Of a stretch of DNA of 64,000 nucleotides, positions 41,366 to 49,600 are shown in pieces. The stretch is taken from the NCBI GenBank assembly GCA_020055645.1, contig CM034546.1, positions 105,235,812-105,299,811 of the forward strand, written 5' to 3'. Each line of letters starts with the position of its first letter. Position 1 is the first letter of the stretch. Origin of the DNA: Tomocerus qinae. Lineage: Eukaryota > Arthropoda > Collembola > Entomobryomorpha > Tomoceridae. The position numbers and the translations under genes were made by a program. The notes under the pieces were generated by a model. It did not search any database. It saw only the letters and a program-made list of their open reading frames with translations, and was not told where the DNA came from.

Positions 41366-42771
41366 CTATTCTGCATCTTGTTAAATGTTGAGACAATGAT
41401 CACTTGACGATAAATTATTATTTTACAACTACCATTTGGGAATTATTTCATAATTTATGCAAACCAAATATAATTTCTTCTATACTTTTCTATACATACA
41501 ACATATTATATGAGTTTCCAACATTCCAATTGCGACGTCAAATGTCTAAACCGATTAAACCGATAACCGAGTAAATAATCCTACCTGAAGATCAACCTTC
41601 CTTCTATACCATGCACAGATTACAACTACGTATGTCAAAATGTTAATTTGCAAAATATTAAAACTACAGCCACTAGTATTAAACTAACACCAACTGAACA
41701 ATTGTAAAAGTATGTAAACTTACAATGCAAATGGCGCAGCGAAGTTGTTCAAGACAAAAAATTAGGTTGTCACTTCTTGAAGTTTGTTAATTCCCAGTCA
41801 GTCATTACAGGACATATTCATTAATTGTAAATGTGAAATGTCGAGTTTTTAAGATTCACTGACATTGGCATCCAGCATGGGTCATCACATCAGTCTTGAG
41901 TTGAGTGAAGCTGACAGCTGAAGGGTCCATACGTCATATGTAGAAGAGTAACCAAATGTAATCTTTAATTTAATCCATTCATCATTAAAAAAACTTTCTT
42001 ACAACATTTGACAAAAACAGTAGAAATGAGAACATCTGTTTTTATACATTCAATTGTACCTTTTGCAATACAAGACAACTGTATTGTATGCTGTTGACTG
42101 TATACAGTTATACAGTATATATTTCTCTTTGGAACCGAACTTTATTATTATTGCGACTGTTCCCAGTTCCAACACCTATGACCTAAGGACAAAAGTTTTT
42201 ATAACATCATCAACAAACTAATAATATAAAAGCGTGTAATGTTGAATGTGTTTTAATTCTTATTTATACAATTTTATAACAATAATTGTATTAAATGTCA
42301 AAAAACCAACCTGGAGAGTTTGCAATGATGGAAATGGGACATCGTTTCTTCCCCAAAGTCTGCTGCTTTTGAATCAAATATTCTTTATCAACAAAAGGTG
42401 CACACGTGTCCGCATCTGAATGAAACGGTATAACATTATGATAATATAGAAGATAATAATATGCGATGTGAAGTGGCAAATTTAAAATTAATTAAATGAC
42501 TTCAGCAAAATCTTGCAAACACCTATAATATAAGAAAATAATACTTCTAATTCTGTACCCAGGACTAAGGACAGGACTCGAGGACCTCAGAGTACATTAC
42601 ACGACTGTGCACAGGCCGGTCACAGTTAGGATTATTTATACTGGAGTAAGTTTCATTTCAGTTGGGAGTTTGAATACTTTGGTTGGTAGTTGGTAGTGGG
42701 ATGAAGCCTTGGAGTACATGCTTTTAATAAAAAATAAATAAAAGAAAAAATAAAGAAGAAAAGAAAAATAA

Positions 42772-43475
42772 GTTGGGCGAAATGCACGCTTTTTCGGTAC
42801 ATGGACGTGCATATAGTATAGGCGACCCTACGTACTATTTGTGTATGTACCAAAGTTGCGCGAAATGTACGCTACTTCGGTACATGCACAAATAGTATAA
42901 GCGATCCTACGTACTATTTGTGTATGTACCAAAGTTGCGCGAAATGTACGCTTCTTCGGTACATGCACAAATAGTATAAGCGATCCTACGTACTATTTGT
43001 GTATGTACCAAAGTTGCGTGAAATATACGCTCGCTACTTTGGTACACACATAAATAGTATGGACGACCCAGCGACGTATTTTTTCTGTTCGGAAAAAACG
43101 AGCGTGTAAATGTACGCAACCGTGGTACATACACAAATAGCACAGGCGAACGTACGTACTATTTGTGTATGTAAAGTTTTTCAAAGTAGTGTAAATTTTA
43201 CGCAACTTTGGTACATACACTAAGAGTACGTAGGTTCGTCCATACTATAATATGTGTAAGACATATGCTTTGATAGGTTCCGATGCACTGTGTCAGCGGT
43301 ACAAGAAGTACTGGCCTACTCCGTCCGCCACGTAACCTCTTAATTGTCTTTATCTGAAAGGTTCCGATACACGGCATCAGCGGTACAAGCAGTACCTGCC
43401 TACTCCGTCAGCCACGTAACCTTTTATCTTTAAGTTTCCAAAGCACGGCACCATCATCGGTACAAGATGAATCAC
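42772..43475. repeat. Left arm of 6.6-kb inverted-repeat segment
   Basis: The outer part (42772-43250) is an array of about six units of 79 bp; spacing is exactly 79 bp between copies at 42831, 42910 and 42989, then more divergent. Each unit is itself an imperfect palindrome, with ACTATTTGTGTATGTACC near one end and its near-complement near the other. The inner part (43277-43475) has two copies and a partial third of another tandem unit of about 84 bp, starting GGTTCCGAT and ending CCACGTAACC. The whole arm reappears inverted at 48612-49345. Open frames on both strands here are by-products of the repeat. Confidence 0.9.
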
Positions 43476-43620
43476 TTGTGTTACCCAACTCTACACTACA
43501 GACAGTACCGTACATTGCATTGTAGCCTTGCATGCATTAATAATATCTTTGCTTCTCTCTGTCTCTGACTCTATGATTCTGTCTTTGACCTGTGACTCTT
43601 CGTAATTCAATTAATGTTTT

Positions 43621-43694
43621 CAATAATGTACCCCAACGCATACCTCTATGTACTAAATTTAGCACATGAAGGTATGCGTTGGGGTACATTATTG
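43621..43694. repeat. Perfect 25-bp hairpin
   Basis: Bases 43621-43645 are the exact reverse complement of 43670-43694 (core ACCCCAACGCATACCT), separated by a 24-bp loop. It lies just inside the left satellite arm. The stem is long and perfect and could form a cruciform, or a hairpin if transcribed. Confidence 0.85.
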
Positions 43695-43759
43695 AGACCA
43701 TTAAGATTCCCGGTTACCAAGTCACGTGACTTGAACTCGACTATCAAAATAGCTCTAAA

Positions 43760-44056
43760 CTTTTTTTTGGAAACTTGTAACTCCTCCGAGAATACTGCTC
43801 GTAGAAAGACAAGTTTGGACTCTAAAATTCCAGAAAAGGTTGTGTTAACCAAGTACGTTGGAATATTCAACATTTTTACTTCCGATTTTGAGATATTAAT
43901 GTTTTTGTGGAAAAAGAGGCAATATCTCGCAACCATAGGTAAAATTTTAAAATTTTCCAACGTACTTGGTTAAAACAACCTTTTCTGGAATTTTAGAGTC
44001 CAATCTTGTCTTTCTACGAGCAGTATTCTCGGAGGAGTTACAAGTTTCCCAAAAAA
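43760..44056. repeat. Foldback element with ~100-bp arms
   Basis: The arm at 43760-43862 is reverse-complementary to 43956-44056 with only a few differences (shared GGAATTTTAGAGTCCAA-type sequence), around a loop of about 93 bp that contains smaller inverted repeats. It lies inside the 6.6-kb segment and contains no gene. Open frames across it on both strands are shadows of the palindrome. Confidence 0.8.
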
Positions 44057-44159
44057 GTATTTTTCAGTATTGTCATAGAGTAAATTTCTATGCCTCTATG
44101 TACTTTTAAAACGTAGCCATAGATACTACCCCGTAACCTTTACTTGACCTTTTTTAACC

Positions 44160-44600
44160 CTTTGCCGTGGGACGATGACATAGGTCATCATCAATGTTAC
44201 TACTGTCGAAGGAAAAGTAAATAGAGCCCTGGGAGCCCGAATTTCCATAAGCGAATTTTGAAAGGTTTTCAGAAAAACGCAAAATTTTATTGGCAACTGT
44301 CTTGGCAACTACCTCTATTATCCTAGACAACCGCATAATGTCACTGTTGAATACTGTTTATTTCCATATTTATTTCGCATAAAACAACTTCAAAAATGAT
44401 AACAATGAAATTCGCGTGCCAAATAACTTACAAAGAAATCCCAGGGCTCTATTTACTTTTCCTTTTACAGTAGTGGTTTCGTGGGATGATGACATAAGTC
44501 ATCATCAAAGTTGCTAGTGGTATCGTGGAATGATGACAAAAGTCATTGTTTATATCACATGACTTTCCATGGGGTTTGATGACTTTTGTCACTGGTGAGA
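44160..44600. repeat. Clustered GATGAC/GTCATC palindromes
   Basis: Three or four copies of a short palindromic word (GATGACATAGGTCATC, GATGACATAAGTCATC, GATGACAAAAGTCAT, and a related GATGACTTTTGTCA) occur at about 44173, 44487, 44530 and 44577. A pair of inverted copies of CCAGGGCTCTATTTACTTTTCC lies at about 44212-44234 and 44442-44464. The arrangement looks like a decayed foldback element. The GTCATC palindromes also resemble bZIP-type sites, but their function is unknown. Confidence 0.5.
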
Positions 44601-44675
44601 GAAAATCACTTTCATTGTGGTTGGATCTTTCCATGTATCAAAAAATAGAGCAGTGAATCAGATTAAAGTTTTAAA

Positions 44676-44886
44676 ATGAGCAATTGTGATAGATCAAGCG
44701 GTATTAGCAGTAGCCCAACTCGCAGATATCGGATCGGAGAAACCGCATAAATAAATCCAGCAGCAACAGCCCTAGTAATAAATACCTGCAGATCAAGCAG
44801 TAATTCTCGTAGCGGCTCTCAGAGTGACTTTTGGGCAAGTTTTTTTGGCAAAACCAAAGATGAGACTTTTACTCCATTTATTTAGT
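44676..44886 (+). pseudogene. Possible decayed Ser-rich coding fragment
   Basis: An ATG near 44677 opens a frame (MSNCDRSSGISSSPTRRYRI) that ends at a TAA after about 25 codons. A continuation in the same neighbourhood reads Ser-rich and then SDFWASFFGKTKDETFTPFI before a stop at 44884-44886. The codon composition is less AT-biased than its flanks. This looks like the broken end of a coding sequence carried in the 6.6-kb segment. I cannot identify the source. Confidence 0.2.
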
Positions 44887-45775
44887 CCACATCAGAGAGC
44901 AAGCTAACGACCGCTTAATAACGATACATAAGGAAAATTGTTTACAATGGGCCGAAGCTCATGCAAAATAATAAAATATGTGAATGGCAGGACAGGATAA
45001 ACAGTAATTCATTCAAATGACATATTATGCGGACAATGGTTAATTGACATTGAAGTTGCACGGTGATCAAATCTTATATATAGGCGCATATTGATGAGAT
45101 ATCATGACTGACTGATTGACCCAGCAGCACAATGGTCAAATCACAAGAAATGTGCACACAATAGTCAAATCAAAAACTATAAAGCTCACACAGGTCATAA
45201 TACGTTTCAAAAGACCATAGTTTTCTAAAACAAGAAATAAGCAAAAGGCAATCACATGACACAGGCATACGTAATATGGTATGGTATGATCCCTGTGCGT
45301 TTTAGTCATGTGATGCAGAAATTGGGCACAGGAGCCGTTTTTTATCACTTTACGCCTAGTTCTTGCAATTTGATTACTTTGCGTCTGTGACATTTGATTT
45401 CATTACTGCGCGCATTTGTCATATGATTTGAACAACGTGCGCATTTAGCAAGGTTCAATTTCCCCGTATTTTGAAAATACCTCCTGAACCTTAATTCAAT
45501 TTAAAACGAAAAAATGTTCCGTTAGATAATATTTTCCAGATATACGGTGTACGGTCGGAGTCTGAACTGAAATAGGAAACTGATATTCAAACTAATATCA
45601 ATCTTGATTTGACGGGACGGAAGAGCCAACGCAACGTTACGGTAACCGTTAAATTGATGATTGAAGAATAATATTATACTTTATGTATAAATTATATAGT
45701 ATTTTGCAACTCTTTTGAAAACGCGTTATTACTCTTTTAGGTCAAATTAATCGTGTCCACAAATTGTGATAAAAA

Positions 45776-47043
45776 ATGCCCGTTCAAGATATTCAAAATG
45801 AAGAGGATTATGAGAAGCAACTGACAAAAGCAGGATCTAAATTGGTGGTCGTAGATTTCACAGCAAAATGGTATTGTTCTGTTCTTCAGCTTTCGATTTT
45901 TGGAATTTTACAAGCTTTATGGTAACTTCCTTAACTAGTATGAGTATTTTGTATCTTACAAGGTGTGGCCCCTGCAAAATGATAGCTCCAGTTTTCGAGA
46001 GTCTGAGCACAAAGTACAAAAGTACAGCAGTCTTTCTTAAAGTTGATGTAGATTTGTGCCAAGAAATTGCTGCATCCTGCAATGTCAAGGCGATGCCTAC
46101 GTTCATATTCTATAAGAACAAGGTGGAAGTTGACCGCGTTAGGGGTGCTGATTCCAGTACATTAGAGCTTAAAGTGAAGGAGTTAGCCGATTCGGTGTGC
46201 AGCTTTTCTGGATCCGGACAACGCCTTGGCGGAGAAGGTACTGAGGGTACCGCTACCGCTAATTCAGGACTAACTAGTTGGCTACCTGGTGTACCAAGTT
46301 TGCTTACTGGATTAATTTCAGGAACTGGACCATCCTCAACTTCCGATAATACGCAAAACAACAATCATATTGAAGATGAAGCTGCAGCGGTGAAGGCAAT
46401 GGCTGTTGACAACTCGTCCCCGGTTGCTACCATACAAATAAGACTAAACGATGGGACAAAGTAAGTCCATGACTCGAATCTACTCCAAAAGAGCAAAAAT
46501 AGGAAAAAAGATTTTTTTCGCCATTTGTAATGATAAAAACTCACTTTCCTGTGTCCTCTGAACGTAATCTTCATCAAAGTAAAATAGTATAGCAGGGAAA
46601 AGGAAAAACGTGAAAGACTTGTCGATTTTATATAATAGAAAAGCCTAATTTACATGGTAGTAAAAGTGGCGTTCCATATACTTACCTGCAATAATAATAA
46701 TAATATTATGGTTTCCACTGCTGCACTGTGGCGAGGGGTACTTCCACAGAATTAGATGAGTATTACAAATTAAATAAGACTAGAAGCAGGAACCGAGTCT
46801 TAAGATTTGTTTCTTATTTGACTAAATGAGTGTACCTGATTTATATTTAGGCTCACCCTGAAGATAAATACTAACCAGTATGTTTCCAGAATTAGAGAGT
46901 ATATATGTATTGCTCGCCCATCGCTCTCATCACGTCCGTTTACTTTGATGACAACTTTTCCAAGCAAAGAGATTACAGATGAAGATGCCACTATTTTGGA
47001 AGCAAATTTAGCCAATTCTGTGGTTGTTGTAAAGCTTAAATAA
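45776..47043 (+). CDS. Thioredoxin-UBX chimera (TXNL1-like plus p47 C-terminus)
   Basis: Three exons join in phase, 45776-45870, 45963-46460 and 46851-47043, giving 261 aa. Residues 1-107 are a complete thioredoxin fold most like TXNL1 (AGSKLVVVDFTAKWCGPC, redox CGPC at 33-36, then AVFLKVDVDLCQ, MPTFIFYKNKV and RGADS). In place of the TXNL1 PITH domain comes FSGSGQRLG (113-121), the p97-binding SHP box as found after the SEP domain of p47/NSFL1C. A Gly/Ser/Thr-rich linker and a UBX domain follow (about 186-261: TIQIRLNDGTK, RIREYICIARPS, MTTFPSKE, LANSVVVVKL), very close to p47. Family knowledge: TXNL1 associates with the 26S proteasome, and SHP and UBX bind p97/VCP. Inferred role: a p97-linked thiol reductase. 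Exon 2 runs unbroken from CGPC into UBX, so the fusion is not a modelling artefact. AATAAA lies at 47128. Confidence 0.88.
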
Positions 47044-48611
47044 AGTACCTGCCGATTGCCGTAATAATAATTTTTATGGTATTATGATCAATTTTCCCCA
47101 ATAAGATAGTCTATAACATTTGGTTAAAATAAAATTAATTATTAATATTTTTCGACACCATAATTTGCGTACTGTGTACATAGTAAAATGAATTTGGATA
47201 ATTAGGATACCTAAGATAATTCATTATTATTTGCTGAATTAATAATTGGCATTCCTGTGTTAACCAACCATTGAGCCATGTATGTTCTTGAATGTATTCA
47301 AATTTTACATCAAATATTTGAAACCTTTTATCTTGTATTGCATATTCGTTCATTGATCGCAATTCTTTGAAATTGACCTGTTTTCAAAAAGCTACATCAA
47401 GAAACAATAAATGTGATACATGATTATCAATCTCTTACTATTGTAATCTATTTTGGATAAAAAAGAGCAAGCAATTCTCTTCTGCTGTATCAAATTCATT
47501 TTTAAATGCTTGTAAAAGGTCTGACTTTGGAGAATAGAGAACAGACAAGTATGTATAATTTGAATAAAATTGTTGCGACACGAGTTTCATATAATATTAT
47601 TATGATGCATGGGAAAACAGGATATATTTTCACATTTATTGTAAATATTCTTTCTCCGTCAATGAGGATATCACCTGCTTTAAAATAATTGCCTTTTTTT
47701 GTCATTCGTCTTTATTTTTCTAAAAATTATTAAGAAAATGGTTCAAAACTGTCAAAATTGAGATATCTCTTCTTATAAGCTTAGCTCATGCGCGTTGAAT
47801 GTAACAATTTTGAAATATTATATCTCAATTCAATTTCAAATTCCACTTCAGCTTGAATCATTTCATAAGCAGTGGCAGTGGCTAGTCTGGCTAGCAGCCT
47901 ACACGAAAATAAAGATAAGAGGGTAGGCTGAAGAAATGCTACATTTTGCTCCTTCTCTTCTCAGATTGTTCCAATGTTGAATATGCACGAGTTTTGAAAT
48001 CACGTTGTCATAGTCGGTTTTTGGCATAAAATAAAATTCTTGTCACTTCACTTGTGGATATTTAAATATTTTTGGCTTCTTTTTTTGAGAAATGACATTC
48101 TATATAAAATAATATCAATTTTGCCAAATTAGATTCTACTTCTAATCATTCAATAGTGCAACATCCAAAGACTTGTTTCTTCCGGTTTGCCATGATATGA
48201 GCGATAACATTGGAAAAATAAAAGATAAGTAAGTTGACCTTAGTCATTATTTTTATAAATGGACAAAAAGATATACATAGACTGCATTTTATAAATTGAC
48301 ATTTTCATTTGTTTGGGCTTAATCTTGGTGGAAAAAACCATTTCTCACTGGTAACCGGAAAAAATTATAGCGGACTCTATAAAAAATTTCCTGATAATGT
48401 ATTTGAAAAATTCGTACTCTTTTAACTCCAAAACCGTGCTCTATGCATTATTGCACATGTATTGTGGCCGACGGAATAGGTAGATAATGTGAGATTCCGG
48501 ATCCGGACTATGTGGACTACGTAGACCTGGCTAATGGCTGTCCGGATAGTCCGGAATCACAAAACATGAACATGGATATGTATGGCATTTCCATGGTTTC
48601 ATGAACATTAG
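47044..48611. other. 3' flank of chimera inside the inverted-repeat segment
   Basis: The chimera's 3' UTR probably ends after AATAAA at 47128-47133. The rest, up to the right satellite arm, is AT-rich with no recognisable gene, RNA or transposase. A short block near 48495-48560 is rich in TCCGGA-type repeats (GGATCCGGAC, TCCGGATAGTCCGGA). Confidence 0.5.
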
Positions 48612-49345
48612 TCATCAGCTTGTACCACTGCACTGGTGCCGTGCTTTAGAAACTTAAAGATAAAAGGTTACGTGGCTGACGGAGTAGGCAGGTACTGCTT
48701 GTACCGCTGATGCCGTGTATCGGAACCTTTCAGATAAAGACAATTAAGAGGTTACGTGGCGGATGGAGTAGGCCAGTACTTCTTGTACCGCTGACACTGT
48801 ACATCGGAACCTATCAAATTTGGATATGTCTTTCACATATAGTATGGACGAACCTACGTACTCTTAGTGTATGTACCAAAGTTGCGTAAAATTTACGCTA
48901 CTTTGAAAAACTTTACATACACAAATAGTACGTACGTTCGCCTGTGCTATTTGTGTATGTACCACGGTTGCGTACATTTACACGCTCGTTTTTTCCGAAC
49001 AGAAAAAATACGTCGCTGGGTCGTCCATACTATTTGTGTGTGTACCAAAGTAGCGCGCGTATATTTCACGCAACTTTGGTACATACACAAATAGTACGTA
49101 GGTTCGCTTATACTATATGTGCATGTACCAAAGAAGCGTGCATTTCGCGCAACTTTGGTACATACACAAATAGTACGTAGGTTCGCCTATACTATTTGTG
49201 CTTGTACCGAAGTAGCGTACATTTCGCCCAACTTTGGTACATACACAAATAGTACGTAGGTTCGCCTATACTATTTGTGCTTGTATCGAAGTAGCGTACA
49301 TTTCGCCCAACTTTGGTACATACACAAATAGTACGTAGGGTCGCA
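48612..49345. repeat. Right arm of 6.6-kb inverted-repeat segment
   Basis: This is the inverted counterpart of the left arm. The 84-bp-type units come first (48612-48815, CCTACTCCGTC complements ending GGTTACGTGGC), then the 79-bp palindromic satellite (48840-49345, repeated GGTACATACACAAATAGTACG). The two arms agree over more than 600 bp in the same internal order, so they form one large inverted repeat enclosing about 5.1 kb. No target-site duplication is obvious, because both outer edges end inside repeat units. Confidence 0.9.
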
Positions 49346-49445
49346 TATACTAATGTAGATTCCAAAAGTTGCGGATCCAATAAAAGTCGGACTGATCGAT
49401 GATCCTCCGGGAGAAATTTAAGAATATTGTGTAGAACATTTTTTT

Positions 49446-49483
49446 ACATGCATTTTGATAGTCCTTTGTAGTTGCTATGCAGG
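49446..49483. repeat. Solitary copy of foldback-element end
   Basis: ACATGCATTTTGATAGTCC followed by TTTGTAGTTGCTAT is nearly identical to the outer right end of the foldback element in PI31 intron 4 (51960-51992). The copy sits between the right satellite arm and PI31 exon 1, so at least two members or fragments of this repeat family are present. Confidence 0.55.
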
Positions 49484-49600
49484 CGCACTAATAAATTGTC
49501 GCTTCCGTGTGTGTCAAGTAAAGTCAAGTTTTATTTTTTTAGAACTTTGGATTCTAACCTTGACATCTATTTAAAACCCTGCGACGCAAAAAAGTTAAAA

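Noticed and set aside
42907-43220. Overlapping minus-strand open frames of 66-78 codons in the left arm, mirrored at 48867-49380
   Set aside because: They come from the 79-bp satellite and appear in every arm in matching form. The peptides repeat and have no domain.
43646-43960. Open frames on both strands over the foldback element
   Set aside because: They lie in the two complementary arms of a palindrome and mirror each other.
45776-47043. Ordinary TXNL1
   Set aside because: The PITH domain is absent and the C-terminus is unmistakably p47-type SHP plus UBX.
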